This document shows, piece after piece, positions 1-12,009 of a DNA stretch of 64,000 nt. The stretch's first letter is position 1; each line of letters starts with the position of its first letter. The DNA is from Omphiscola glabra. Lineage: Eukaryota; Mollusca; Gastropoda; Lymnaeidae. The stretch is from the NCBI GenBank assembly GCA_964017045.1, contig OZ024808.1, positions 8,921,784-8,985,783 of the forward strand, read 5' to 3'. Made by a program: the position numbers and the translations under genes. The notes under the pieces are model-generated. The model was not told where the DNA came from. It ran no database searches and was given only the letters and a program-made list of their open reading frames with translations.

Positions 1-30
1 TATATAAAACCTCTAACTCTAATAATAATA

Positions 31-1375
31 AGTCATTATGTCCTAAGTCATTATGTCCTAAGTCATTATGTCCTAAGTCATTATGTCCTAAGTCATTATG
101 TCCTAAGTCATTATGTCCTAAGTCAGTATGTCCTAAGTCATTATGTCCTAAGTCATTATGTCCTAAGTCATTATGTCCTAAGTCATTATGTCCTAAGTCA
201 TTATGTCCTAAGTCATTATGTCCTAAGTCAGTATGTCCTAAGTCATTATGTCCTAAGTCATTATGTCCTAAGTCATTATGTCCTAAGTCATTATGTCCTA
301 AGTCGTTATGCCCTAAGTCATTATGTCCTAAATCATTATGTCCTAAGTCATTATGTCATGAGTTTGAATGGGTCGAGTTTGTCCTAAGTCATTATGTCCT
401 AAGTCATTATGTCATGAGTTTGAATGGGTCGAGTTTGTCCTAAGTCATTATGTCATGAGTTTGAATGGGTTGAGTTTGTCCTAAGTCATCATGTCATGAG
501 TTTGAATGGGTCGGGTTTGTCCTAAGTCATTAAGTCATAAGTTTGAATGGGTCGAGTTTGTCATAAGTCATTATGTCCTAAGTCATTATGTCCTAAGTCA
601 TTATGTCCTAAGTCATTATGTCCTAAGTCATTATGTCCTAAGTCATTATGCCCTAAGTCATTATGTCCTAAATCATTATATCCTAAGTCATTATGTCATG
701 AGTTTGAATGGGTCGAGTTTGTCCTAAGTCATTATGTCCTAAGTCATTAAGTCATAAGTTTGAATGGGTCGAGTTTGTCCTAAGCCATCATGTCATGAGT
801 TTGAATGTGTCGAGTTTGTCCTAAGTCATTATGTCATGAGTTTGAATGGTTCGAGTTTGTCCTAAGTCATTATGTCCTAAGTCATTAAGTCATAAGTTTG
901 AATGGGTCGAGTTTGTCCTAAGTCATTATCAACTAAGTTTTAATGGGTCGAGTTTGTCCTAAATCATTATGTCCTAAGTTTGAATGGGTCGAGTTTGTCC
1001 TAAGTCATTATGTCCTAAGTCATTATGTCATGAGTTTGAATGGGTCGAGTTTGTCCTAAGTCATTATGTCATGAGTTTGAATGGGTCGAGTTTGTCCTTA
1101 GTCATTATGTCCTAAGTTTGAATGGGTCGAGTTTTTCCTCAGTCATTAAGTCATAAGTTTGAATGGGTCGAGTTTGTCCTAAGTCATTAAGTCATAAGTT
1201 TGAATGGGTCGAGTTTGTCCTAAGTCATTAAGTCATAAGTTTGAATGGGTCGAGTTTGTCCTAAGTCATTATGTCATGAGTTTGAATGGGTCGAGTTTGT
1301 CAAACATAAGTAATTAAGTCGTTTATGAATGAGTTTGAATTGCTCGAGTTTGTCCAAACATAAGTCATTAAGTCA
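31..1375. repeat. 15-bp minisatellite with composite units
   Basis: From 31 to about 350 this is a nearly pure 15-bp unit (AGTCATTATGTCCTA). From there on the unit alternates with a longer block containing GTTTGAATGGGTCGAGTTTG. The array reaches the left window edge region and decays near 1375. Small ORFs inside are by-products of the repeat. Confidence 0.95.
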
Positions 1376-1940
1376 TGATCTGTTTAACATTACGAGAGGT
1401 CCACAAATAGATAGAGCTGTATGGTGTGGTTTGATCGATGTGAACACCTCAGTCTGAGCAGTGCATGGGCCCTGCTCTTGTCCTGATTTCCCGGAAGTGC
1501 CGGTTGGAACCGTGTGTCCCAATTTGAGGACCTTCGCCAGTCATTATTCCCGAACCGTGTGTTCCATTGCTCACGTCTGCCCGGTTTAATTACCCGGCCA
1601 CCCTAATTACTTTGGTCAATCTTTAATTATACTGCCATGATGCCCCCTTGTCATTAACGGTTGCCCAATTAACAGATGCCCCTTACCTCACCCAATCGCT
1701 GGAGGGAGCGCGGGGGTAGTTGGGACAACAGGGGAGTCAGCACGAGAGGGTCTATGGTTGAGGGGCAGGTGTGTGCTACACACAGGATTAAACCAATCTC
1801 TCAGTCAGTCCCTGGCCTGGCTGACAGTTCAACTCTTTTGTTCGGTCAGACAATTGAGGCGGGTCCTGTGTGTGGGTGGGTGTGGATCACAATGGCGTGT
1901 GTGGTTCTGAAATGTCATCATTGGTTCCATATTTCATGAT
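1376..1940. other. Single-copy island, no gene recognised
   Basis: This is non-repetitive sequence. The part at 1575-1680 is rich in TTAATTA/TAATTA words, a pattern common in regulatory DNA. An 87-codon frame at 1676-1939 has no recognisable domain or compositional signal of coding and is not called. Confidence 0.4.
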
Positions 1941-2335
1941 ATGTTTCCTATAATAATATATGTCGCTCTGACCCAATCCATCAGGCTTTTTGGACCATAT
2001 AAATATAAGTTTATATTTTTCCTATAATAATATATGTCGCTCTGACCCAATCCATCAGGCATTTTGGACCATATAAGTTTATGTTTCCCATAATAATATA
2101 TGTCGCTCTGACCCAATCCATCAGGCATTTTGGACCATATAAGTTTATATGTTTCCCATAATAATATATGTCGCTCTGACCCAATCCATCAGGCATTTTG
2201 GACCATATAAGTTAATATGTTTCCCATAATAATATATGTCGCTCTGACCCAACCCATCAGGCATTTTGGACCATATAAATATAAGTTTATATGTTTCCCA
2301 TAATAATATAGGTCGCTCTGACTCAACCCATCAGG
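1941..2335. repeat. Minisatellite, about 64-77 bp unit, six copies
   Basis: Each unit contains ATATGTCGCTCTGACCCAA followed by CAGGCATTTTGGACCATATA. Copies differ by a TATAAATATAAG insertion and a few point changes. Confidence 0.93.
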
Positions 2336-2439
2336 CATTCCGTGCGGACTATCAAAAATTCAAGTTGTTTCAATATGGGGAACAGGAAAAGAAAAACAGT
2401 CTGGAGATGTCCTTACACTGGAAATAGCCAGTGGCTCCT

Positions 2440-2790
2440 ATTATACTGATGGTAGCTACTGTCCAAGTGCAGAATCGTTGAGCCCCACCCCCTAATTTTC
2501 CCTTACTTTGTTGTTCCCACTGTCGAATTTCAGATCATTTAAGCTCCCCTCCCCCCCCCCCCCAATTCCCCCGTACTTAGTTGTAGATACTGTCCCATTT
2601 TAGACCTGTTGAGCGCCCCCCCCCCCCAAGTATTGACTTGTTGAGGCCGCAACACCCACCCCCGCCAAATTGTCCCTTTCTTTGTTGTAGCCACTGACAT
2701 ACTTTGGCGTGTTGACTCGAGTTACTAAAAATATTTTCGTCTGTGATCCATCGGTCTAACTTCATATATAATCCTTTCTGTCTGATTCAT
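2440..2790. repeat. Degenerate ~80-bp repeat with poly-C tracts
   Basis: About four diverged copies share TTTGTTGTxxxCACTGxC followed by a C-rich tract (C-runs near 2551 and 2618). It looks like an old decaying array. Confidence 0.6.
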
Positions 2791-2888
2791 GTCCTTTGGC
2801 CTAATGCCCTTCTCCTATTCTAGAATGTTTCCCCACAACCCCTTTCACGTGTGATCAGCCCTTTCTGGGATGTCAACAGCCTTTTTTT

Positions 2889-3090
2889 AGCGTGTCAACA
2901 GTCTTTTAGCGTGTCGACAGCCATTATAGCGTGTCAACAGTCTTTTAGCGTGTCGACAGCCATTATAGCGTGTCAACAGTCTTTTAGCGTGTCGACAGCC
3001 ATTATAGCGTGTCAACAGTCTTTTAGCGTGTCGACAGCCATTATAGCGTGTCAACAGTCTATTAGCGTGTCGACAGCCATTATAGCGGGT
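2889..3090. repeat. 39-bp dimeric minisatellite, five copies
   Basis: The unit is a dimer of two related halves, AGCGTGTCAACAGTCTTTT (19 bp) and AGCGTGTCGACAGCCATTAT (20 bp). An ancestral ~20-bp repeat diverged and then amplified as a dimer. The length keeps a 13-residue frame open, giving a spurious 111-codon ORF. Confidence 0.93.
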
Positions 3091-3344
3091 CTGCGACCAC
3101 TTGAGGAGCGTCCTATGTACGTATCTCTCGGTGTGTTCGAGTGCCGGTTATCAGCGTCCATTGTTCCGGCACTTGTTCTTGGTTGATTACCCAGTAGAGC
3201 AATTAACACCGACAGACCAATGTATGTTGTGTTTAAGGGATGCGTGGTTGTGTGACAATGTGTGTGAGTGTGATTGTGCAGGAGTGTGTGGGCGGGGGGT
3301 GGCGGCCTCATATACTGCGCCGCCATACTAATTAGAAGGGGAGT

Positions 3345-3770
3345 TCACTCATCATCTCTGGAAAAACTAGTGGAGTCATTTAATTATTTTCACTATCTCC
3401 AAGACCTTTCGACTATCACTGAAAGCATTCAGCTATCTCTAGGGAACATTCAGCATTCTCTAGGGAACTTGCGACAATATGTCTCTGGGGAAAATTCGAC
3501 TATCTCTGGCCAGGGGAACACGCGACAATCTCTGTGGAACACTTGACTATCTATGGGGAACACTCGACTAAATATGAGGAACACTGGACTATTTCTGTGG
3601 AACATTTGACTATCTATGGGATTACTCTAGTGTCTCTGGGGAACATTAGTCTATCTATGGGGAACACTCGGCTCTCTGTGGGGGAAAATTTGACTATCTC
3701 CGGGAACATTTGACTTATTATGGGAACATTTGATTTATCATGAGGGCGTGAGTCTTTCCCCAACTATCTT
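3345..3770. repeat. Degenerate ~22-25 bp minisatellite
   Basis: Variants of CTATCTCTGGGGAACATTCG recur about 16 times with many substitutions. This is an old array. Confidence 0.8.
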
Positions 3771-4000
3771 AGTTCTCTAGTTGGAGTCCAGCTTTTATGG
3801 ATGACGACTTGGCGTTGACGTGATAATTGAACTTCTGTGTTTGATCGCTGGGCGTGTCGTGGCGCTTGGTGCAAGGGTTCTCAAAGCGGGTCTCGGGTTC
3901 ACCTGTGTCAAATGTTGACATGAAGCGGTGTCCACCTACAATCTGAGACACGAACGCGTGGCTAGGAGGTCAGCAAAAAGGGAATACTCATTATTGGGAT

Positions 4001-4271
4001 ATTGCGTCACCCCCACCACCCCGCAAGTGAATGTACCGACTAACATTCGTTATATTGCGTCACCCCCACCACCCCGCAAGTGAATGTACCGACTAACATT
4101 CGTTATATTGCGTCACCCCCACCACCCCGCAAGTGAATGTACCGACTAACATTCGTTATATTGCGTCACCCCCTCCCCACCCAAAGTGAACGTACACACT
4201 AACATGCATGATATTGCGTCACCCCCTCCCCACCCAAAGTGAATGTACACATTTACATGCGTGATATTGCG
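4001..4271. repeat. 53-bp minisatellite, five copies
   Basis: The unit begins ATTGCGTCACCCCCACCACC and includes GAATGTACCGACTAACATTC. The first three copies are identical; the last two are diverged and end in a long C-run. Confidence 0.95.
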
Positions 4272-4312
4272 GGCCCCCCCCCCCCCCCCCACTTTCCTTT
4301 TCAATCCAAACA

Positions 4313-4793
4313 GCCGATGGAGTGGATAGAGATGTTCAACACCGACTGTTTGACCGGCCGATGGAGTGGATAGATAGAGATGTTCAACACAGTCTGTTTG
4401 ACCGGCCAATGGAGTGGATAGAGATGTTCAACACCGTCTGTTTGACCGGCCGATGGAGTGGATAGATAGAGATGTTCAACATTGTCTGTTTGAACGGCCA
4501 ATGGAGAGGATAGAGATTTTCAACACCGTCTGTTTGACCGGCCGATGGAGTGGATAGATAGAGATTTTCAACACCGTCTGTTTGACCGGCCGATGGAGTG
4601 GATAGATAGAGATGTTCAACACCGTCTGTTTGACCGGCCGATGGAGTGGCTAGAGATGTTCAACACCGTCTGTTTGACCGGCCAATGTAGTGGATAGAGA
4701 TGTTCAACACCGTCTGTTTGACCGGCCAATGGAGTGGATAGATAGAGATGTTCACCGTCTGTTTGACCGGCCTATGGAGTGGATAGAGATGTC
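4313..4793. repeat. 44/48-bp minisatellite, about 11 copies
   Basis: Units share CCGATGGAGTGGATAGA and CACCGTCTGTTTGACCGG. They differ by presence or absence of one GATA tetranucleotide, so 44- and 48-bp forms are interspersed. Confidence 0.95.
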
Positions 4794-4865
4794 TACACTC
4801 GGGATCCAAATTATAACGAAAACTTTTAATTAGGTGGCAGTCCCTCCTCACTGTTGGTAAAACGT

Positions 4866-5121
4866 AATTGAAGACCTTAGTGCTAAAAGTACTTAAGTCA
4901 CATTTTTGTCAAAATCAATCTAAACTGTGACCTTTTCTTTTACGGTTGAGCCAAGTGCACTGCAAAAATTTGAACACATTAAAATGTGCCTACGTACCTT
5001 AATTAAATGAGAAAAATTATTAAAATGATCACATTTTATAGACGAAAAAAATATTTGAACTTGATTATCTCAAAATGTGTATTTTGTGACTTAAGTACTT
5101 TTAGCACTAATATCTTCAATT
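4866..5121. mobile_element. MITE with ~37-bp terminal inverted repeats
   Basis: The left end (4866-4902, containing TTAGTGCTAAAAGTACTTAA) is repeated in inverted form at 5085-5121 (containing TTAAGTACTTTTAGCACTAA). Only about two mismatches were seen over the arms. The 256-bp element has no coding capacity. Flanks show no clear target duplication, so the superfamily is not assigned. Confidence 0.82.
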
Positions 5122-5314
5122 GGGAACTTGTTTGAAATAATCTAATAGCGGTTTGAAATTGCTTCAATATATCTGTGTGCATTGTCGTGCTGTCTTGAAT
5201 TCAGTTAAATTACATTCAATCGTCGGATCGCCTTGATGAACCATTTTATTTTTTTTTAAATTCGAACTATCGGATTAATCAAAGTATGAGCTGTGCTGGT
5301 AGCGACAACAGATT

Positions 5315-5972
5315 GCTACCACAGAGGGCTACCACAGAGGGCTACCACAGAGGGCTACCACAGAGGGCTACCACAGAGGGCTACCACAGAGGGCTACCAC
5401 AGATGGCTACCACAGAGGGCTACCACAGAAGGCTACCACAGATGGCTACCACAGAGAGCTACCACAGATGGCTACCACAGATGGCTACCACAGAGAGCTA
5501 CCACAGATGGCTACCACAGATGGCTACCACAGATGGCTACCACAGAGGGCTACCATAGATGGCTACCACATATGGCTACCACAGATGGCTACCACAGATG
5601 GCTACCACAGAGGGCTACCACAGATGGCTACCACAGAGGGCTACCACAGATGGCTACCACAGAGGGCTACCACAGATGGCTACCACAGATGGCTACCACA
5701 GATGGCTACCACAGAGGGCTACCACGGATGGCTACCACAGATGGCTACCACAGAGGGCTACCACAGATGGCTACCACAGATGGCTACCACAGATGGCTAC
5801 CACAGATGGCTACCACAGAGGGCTACCACAGATGGCTACCACAGAGGGCTACCACAGATGGCTACCACAGATGGCTACCACAGATGGCTACCACAGAGGG
5901 CTACCACAGAGGGCTACCACAGATGGCTACCACAGAGGGCTACCACAGATGGCTACCACAGAGGGCTACCAC
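5315..5972. repeat. 13-bp minisatellite, about 50 copies
   Basis: The unit CCACAGAGGGCTA alternates with CCACAGATGGCTA, so almost all variation is one G/T site. The 13-bp period rotates through all three frames without creating a stop. This explains four overlapping ORFs (up to 227 codons) that carry the same peptide and are not called as genes. Confidence 0.97.
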
Positions 5973-6456
5973 ATAACGTTTCTCAATAACAATCTTTTAT
6001 TTTTTTAGAAAAAAAATGTATAGCTCCATTTGTTGGTTGTAATAACAAATGACACATTTCCAGCCTAACAACCATAGAAGTGCCGTTGTGATTCTTTGTT
6101 GCTGTTGTTGCTGTGGCACTGACAAGGGGGTAGTAGGTTATGGGGGACGGGGCGGTGGGCTTACCGAAGTGTTGAAGAACGGCTGGAACCAAAAAGAGAT
6201 GTGGCTATTTTTTTTATAAAATTAATTAAGGTTCGGTAGATAATTTGGGTGATTGGAGAGAGCTGGTTTTCGGTTGTCGCGGCGGATGGTGTGGATGGAG
6301 GCATGGGTTGGTTGCCGGATGCTTATAGGCAGTAGTGAATGAACGAGAATTTGGGGATAAATTAGAAAGTATTTAGAGTATTTTGCGAGGTCAAAAAATA
6401 AAAATAAAACATAGCACTCGATTGAAAGAAGAGGTCATAGTAAGTGGTAGATGTAG
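5973..6456. other. Single-copy stretch
   Basis: AT-rich and then GT-rich sequence with a few purine runs. No gene, RNA or transposon signature was recognised. Confidence 0.3.
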
Positions 6457-6830
6457 CAAACATGGGTTCCATCATGGTGACCAAACATGGGTTCCATCAT
6501 GGTGACCAAACATGGGTTCCATCATGGTGACCAAACATGGGTTCCATCATGGTGACCAAACATGGGTTCCATCATGGTGACCAAACATGGGTTCCATCAT
6601 GGTGACCAAACATGGGTTCCATCATGGTGACCAAACATGGGTTCCTCAAGGTGACCAAACATGGGTTCCATCAAGGTGGCCAAACATGGGTTCCATCAAG
6701 GTGGCCAAACATGGGTTCCATTATGGTGACCAAACATGGGTTCCATCATGGTGACCAAACATGGGTTCCATCATGGTTGACCAAACATGGGTTCCATCAA
6801 GGTGACCAAACAAGGGTTCCATCATGGTGA
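6457..6830. repeat. 25-bp minisatellite, 15 copies
   Basis: The unit contains CAAACATGGGTTCCATCATG then GTGAC. Early copies are identical; later copies show ATCAAGG/ATTATGG variants. Confidence 0.95.
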
Positions 6831-7900
6831 TATGTCACAGGAGACGGGACTTTTGTGTGCCTTAAAGGAATTACTCCTCCCCACCCTACACTTTTCCCCT
6901 CCCATGGTAAGCCGTTTCCATTTTGATGGTCTACCCAATGGTTTGCCCGATCAGCTAGAGGTGGCATCTGCCACATTTTACCTCACCAACCTACTGATCC
7001 TACTCTGTCTCCCTCTTCAGATTCCTATTTTTATTAGTGTATCTCCATTTTTATTTCTTCCATGGTGGCACCCTCCCTCCCTATATTCCTCCCTCCCACA
7101 ATCTCCCTCCCTTCCAACATTAAAAATTTCTATAGAAAGTGAAAGGGTGACCGATAAGATATTGACGACCCCGAAAACCCAAAGCGAAACACCGGTAGGT
7201 AACGCGCCCGTTTCAGGCGGCGCGGTTTCACCTTCAGAGTCCCCGAGATTGTAGCATAGCATTCAGCATCACAACCACTCTTCCGCCCGGAGCTCAACGG
7301 AGCCAAATGTCGCCGGGTCCCTCGGCACGGTTGGCTCCGTGTGGCTCCGTCCAGTGCCATTAGAGCCATGCTCGGCGCTGTGTGTGGACAATGTTTGAAT
7401 AATGGCATCTAATGCATCAGTTTAATGGGGCCGGCTACTTTGAACCCATATTCAGCCCTAATGGTCTCCTGGCCGCCAGCCTCATCTGTCTGAGAGCTAA
7501 TTTGCCAAAATTTTATGTAAACAACGGACGATATGGGGGCCTTGGCTCGGGAGTAATAGGATATGTTTTTGAGACTGATAACGGGCCAGCTTGGGGGGTT
7601 GGGGGGGTCTTTTGTTACAGGAGTTGTGGTATATACAGACCGTAAGAGGGGGGGGGGGAGGTTGTTACAGATTGTTAGAGAGATGATCATAGATAGGGCT
7701 GACAAGTTTATTGGATGAACAATGGATGTGGATAACACAGGAAAGTTTTGGTTAGGTCGGGCAGTATGCCAGATGGCAGCAAGGGCAGGGCCAGAATGAG
7801 TGTGCACTGTAGGTTGTTGGTGGGTGTTTGGGGGGGGGGGGGGGCGATTCCATCATGTTCTCACTCTCGGCGACAAAACGGATGCAGCTATCTACTTTTA
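6831..7900. other. Single-copy island
   Basis: Non-repetitive except for G-runs at about 7647 and 7830. The GC-rich part at 7190-7400 (many CGG/GCC and GGCTCCG words) differs from its AT-rich surroundings. Frames of up to 155 codons on both strands overlap each other and show no domain, so none is called. Confidence 0.35.
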
Positions 7901-8312
7901 GTTCATTGCACAAAATCATGTGTTTGTGAAGATGATTCTCTGTCTAACATCTTCTGATGTTTCTGTCAATTGCACAAAATCATTTGTTTTTGAATATGAT
8001 TCTCTATGTCTAACATCTTCTGATGTTTCAGCATGTGTTTGTGAAGATGATCCTTGTCTCTGTTATATTCAGTTGAAGATACTTCGTATCACATCATCAA
8101 ATTATGTGTTTGTGAAGATGATCCTTGTCCCTGAATTATTCAGTTGAAGATGCTTCGTATCCCATCATCAAATTATGTGTTTGTGAAGATGATCCTTGTC
8201 CCTGTTATAGTCAGTTAAAGATGCTTCGTATCACATCATCAAATTATGTGTTTGTGAAGATGATCCTTGTCCCTGTTATATTCAGTAAGACACTTCGCAT
8301 CACATCATCACA
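7900..8312. repeat. ~71-bp minisatellite, about five copies
   Basis: Units share ATGTGTTTGTGAAGATGATC and CTTCGTATCACATCATCAAA. The first two are shorter and diverged. Confidence 0.9.
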
Positions 8313-8756
8313 CAAATTTCAACTCCTATTATAATTCCATAATATAATCTTCTTTTTCTTGAGAGTTTTGTTAACAAAATCTTGCTCATAATAAACGGTC
8401 TCTGTCCACTCTCTGCCATTATTATCTTCTCTTATCCAATCAAAAACTATGATTGGCATTGGCCAGAGCTCTCAAGTTCCGACACTCTGGATAATATGCA
8501 CAAGAAATAGTAAGAGTATATTAATATTACTTGTCTCCCATTAGTGGTTCTCACATTCATAATAATAACAGTGACAAATACTCTTACATCTTCCATTCAT
8601 TAGTTTATTTGCATGCCATAACTGTTTTTTATTACGCTGCATTGTCGGAAATTCGCGTCGGCCCAAACATTGGATTGCGCATGCTCACACTTTTATTGTA
8701 TTCACTTCCTTCCGTTATGACACGTCCGCTAGCTGCGTAACTTCAACCCACCTTTC
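8313..8756. other. Single-copy stretch with imperfect hairpin
   Basis: Mostly AT-rich. GTAAGAGTAT at 8510-8519 is matched in inverted form by ATACTCTTAC at 8578-8587. This could be a decayed palindromic element. Nothing else was recognised. Confidence 0.35.
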
Positions 8757-8764
8757 CTTTAACA

Positions 8765-8962
8765 CAGTGTTTCCCAGAAAGTGGTACGCGTACCCCTGGT
8801 GTACGGGAAGATTTTGGTGAGGGTACGCGCTGCAATGGAACAAATAAAAAATTTTTTTATTGTTATTAAAGTATATGCAATTTTTTTTTTTTTAAAGGGG
8901 TACTCAGTGTTACGAAACTTATAGACAAGGGTACACCGATGTCGAAAGTTTGGGAAAAACTG
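8765..8962. mobile_element. Non-autonomous hAT element (198 bp)
   Basis: The element starts CAGTGTTTCCCAGAAAGTGG and ends AAGTTTGGGAAAAACTG, an imperfect hAT-type terminal inverted repeat. The subterminal GTACGCGTACCCCTGG is typical of Charlie-like elements. Flanks CTTTAACA (8757-8764) and CCTTAACC (8963-8970) match at 6 of 8, a decayed 8-bp target duplication. No transposase is encoded. Confidence 0.85.
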
Positions 8963-9042
8963 CCTTAACCCAAACATGTGCGCCACATCGTCTCACGTAG
9001 CACATTTTACCAAACCTTCCTTGTATTATCACCCGCTACCCT

Positions 9043-9650
9043 TACGTAGCGTGGCTCCATTTCATAATCCTACTGTATCACAATCTCCAGGCCCGCCTGC
9101 CACCCTTTGGATCACATACCCAACATAGCGTGGATCCATTTCATAATCCTAGTGTATCACAATCTACAGGCCCGTCAGTCACCCTTTGGATCACTTACTC
9201 AACATAGCGTGGATCCATTTCATAATCCTACTGTATCACAATCTCCAAGCCCGCCTGCCACCCTTTGGATCACTTACTCAACATAGCGTGGATCCATTTC
9301 ATAATCCTACTGTATCACAATCTCCAAGCCCGCCTGCCACCCTTTGGATCACTTACTCAACATAGCGTGGATCCATTTCATAATCCTATTGTATCACAAT
9401 CTACAGGCCCGCCAGTCACCCTTTGGATCACCTACCCAACATTGCATGGCTCCATTTCATAATCCTACTGTATCACAATCTACAGGCCCGCCTACCACCC
9501 TTTGGATCACTTAGACAACATTGCATAGCTCCATTTCAGAATCCTACTGTATCACAATCTCCAGGCCCGCCAGTCACCCTTAGTATCACTTACCCAACAT
9601 TGCATAGCTCCATTTCATAATCCTACTGTATCACAATCTCCAGGCCCGCC
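9043..9650. repeat. 79-bp minisatellite, 7-8 copies
   Basis: Each unit contains GATCCATTTCATAATCCTAC, TGTATCACAATCT and CACCCTTTGGATCACTTA. The right-hand copies are more diverged. Confidence 0.95.
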
Positions 9651-10214
9651 AGTCCCCCTCCTCCCTCCCTCCCCCCACACACACCACCCTACCCCGACTG
9701 AAACACGAACTCTTAAAAACTTTGGACTGTCTCCGCCTCTGAAGCTCCACTAATGTAATGAAGGAGAGTGCTGGATTCATATGTTTGTTTGTGTCCAGGC
9801 TAAACTCACGCCAAAAACCATTAGTTTATTGGCTTGGGGGGGGGGGGGGGGAGATAATACTCGTACTGCAATCTGGTGTCAACCCCGCTGACGGGGGGGG
9901 GGGGGGAGATAATACTCGTACTGCAATCTGGTGTCAACCCCGCTGATGTTACTGTTGATATGAAGCAGCCCTGTTTCCCGTCTCCCCCCCCCCCTCTTTT
10001 TTTTTCTCTCTCTCTTGTTCTCTAAACAGGCACTCCGACTAACTCGCATACATAATACAGACTGAGAGCTTTTTCGATCTCTTTGCTACTCAAGTTCCAA
10101 TTTAATATGAGAGAAATAAGATGTGGACAAATAGTTTTTCTCTTTACTACTAGTACTAGGTTTTTTTCTCCATGGTTTCAATACATGGACTCATTCCGGT
10201 TATCCCATTTGTTT
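9651..10214. other. C-rich and unique sequence with a two-copy G-run repeat
   Basis: A C-rich tract (9650-9700) is followed by unique sequence. A ~60-bp direct duplication (9836-9950, sharing GATAATACTCGTACTGCAAT) has its copies joined by runs of 12-13 G. A CT-rich tract lies near 9980-10020. Confidence 0.6.
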
Positions 10215-11065
10215 TGGTCTCATTCAAGTAGGTCCCAGTAAGTGGTTTCAGTTATAGGTCCCTCTAAGTGGTTCAAGGTTTAGGTCTCACTAAGTGGTCC
10301 AAGTTTTAGGTCTCACTAAGTGGTCCAAGTTTTAGATCTCTCTAAGTGGTCCAAGTTTTAGATCTCACTAAGTGTTCCAAGTTTTAGGTTTCACTAAGTG
10401 GTCCAGGTTTTAGGTCTCACTAAGTGGTCCAAGTTTTAGGTCTCACTAAGTTGTCCAAGTTTTAGATCTCACTAAGTGGTCCAAGTTTTTAGATCTTACT
10501 AAGTGGTCCAAGTTTTAGGTTTCACTAAGTGGTCCAAGTTTTAGATCTCACTAAGTGGTCCAAGTTTTAGATCTCACTAAGTGGTCCAAGTTTTAGATCT
10601 CACTAAGTGGTCCAAGTTTTAGATCTTACTAAGTGGTCCAAGTTTTTAGGTCTTACTAAGTGGTCCAAGTTTTAGGTTTCACTAAGTGGTCCAAGTTTTA
10701 GGTTTCACTAAGTGGTCCAAGTTTTAGGTTTCACTAAGTGGTCCAAGTTTTAGTTTTCACTAAGTGGTCCAAGTTTTAGATCTTACTAAGTGGTCCAAGT
10801 TTTTAGGTCTTACTAAGTGGTCCAAGTTTTAGGTTTCACTAAGTGGTCCAAGTTTTAGGTTTCACTAAGTGGTCCAAGTTTTAGGTCTCACGTAGTGGTC
10901 CAAGATTTAGGTCTCACCAAGTGGTCCACGTTTTAGGTCTCACTGAGTTTTAGATCTCGCTAAGTGATCCCAGAAGTATGTCTCACCAAGTGGGCACGCT
11001 TTTAGGTCCCACTAAGTGGTCCCAGTTTTATATTTCACTAAGTAATCCCGTTTTTGGATCTCGCC
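10215..11065. repeat. 26-bp minisatellite, about 32 copies
   Basis: The unit contains CACTAAGTGGTCCAAGTTTT plus AGGTCT or AGATCT. Small blocks of variants recur in the same order (for example AGATCTTAC, then AGGTCTTAC, then AGGTTTCAC at 10620-10700 and 10765-10840), indicating duplication of multi-unit segments. Confidence 0.96.
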
Positions 11066-11384
11066 AAGTGGTCCCACTTCCCGTTGACAAGCGCATGCAA
11101 ACGGCCTGAATGCTAGGGATGTTTCCCACTCCAATAATGAAAGCTCTCTCTGAGTGCTGATAATCACTGATAAGCGAAATGGAAAGTCTTTTAGTCGGGA
11201 TATTGAAATAAGTCCGCGCCGTAATGCTTCTAGCACTAAGGCCCCTACCGACCCTAGCCATAGGTGGTTGCGCGATATAGTTGGTGGTGGAGGGGGGGGG
11301 GTTTCATGTGATGACTGTGACATTGACGTGGGGGTGAGTGCGTGGCTGGTAGTGTGGTAATAGCGAGGAAATCGTGTGTGTTCT
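11066..11384. other. Single-copy stretch
   Basis: Unique sequence containing a G-run at 11290. No recognisable gene; the opposing 161- and 68-codon frames have no domain and are rejected. Confidence 0.3.
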
Positions 11385-11830
11385 GGAAGCGGGTACTTGG
11401 AATTGTGAGTCATTGGTAGGGGGTGGGAATGGGTGTGTAGAGTTGGGGAGTCAATGGGTGGGTGATGTGGGAATGGGTACATAGAAATGGGAGTCAATGG
11501 GTGGGTATGAAGAATTGGGAGTCCATGGTGGGTACGTAGAATTAAGAGTCAAGGGGGTAATGTTGAAATAGGTACTAAGAATTGGGAGTCAATGGGTGGA
11601 TGATGTGGGAATGGGTACCTAGAATTGGGAGTCAATGGGTGGATGATGTGGGAATGGGTACCTAGAATTGGGAGTCAATGGGTGGATGATGTAAGAGTGG
11701 GTACCTAGAAATGGGAGTCAATGAGTGGATGATGTGGGAATGGGTACCTAGAATTGGGAGTCAATGGGTAAATGATGTGGAAGCGGGTACGTAGAATCGG
11801 GATTGATTCAATGTGTGGGTGGTGTTGATG
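11385..11830. repeat. 44-bp minisatellite, about nine copies
   Basis: Units share AGAATTGGGAGTCAATGGGT and GATGTGGGAATGGGTACCTA. Outer copies are diverged and inner copies (11575-11760) nearly identical. Confidence 0.93.
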
Positions 11831-12009
11831 TAGGCTTAGGCATGCAGAGTTAAAGGCAAATGGAGGTCGTTGTGAAACCAACAGTCTGTCGGTGTAATGT
11901 GATCAGTGGTTGAGTGATGGGACACACATCACTGACTGGCTAAGACGTTGTTTAACACCGTTGAAATGTACAGGTTGCCAACTTTGCGTTGATTCATTGG
12001 GGCGTTCTC

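Noticed and set aside
31..1375. CRISPR-like direct repeats here and in other arrays
   Set aside because: Units are contiguous with no unique spacers and there are no cas genes; the DNA is eukaryotic.
1676..1939. 87-codon ORF in single-copy DNA
   Set aside because: No domain, no splice signals with partners and no codon pattern that distinguishes it from chance.
5293..5976. 227-codon ORF rich in TTEGYHR repeats
   Set aside because: It lies within a 13-bp tandem array whose period reads the same peptide in all three frames; there is no domain or non-repeat coding flank.
8508..8590. Hairpin GTAAGAGTAT...ATACTCTTAC as a microRNA precursor
   Set aside because: The arms pair over only about 10 bp before an 11-base asymmetric insertion, which is insufficient for a pre-miRNA; more likely a decayed palindromic repeat.
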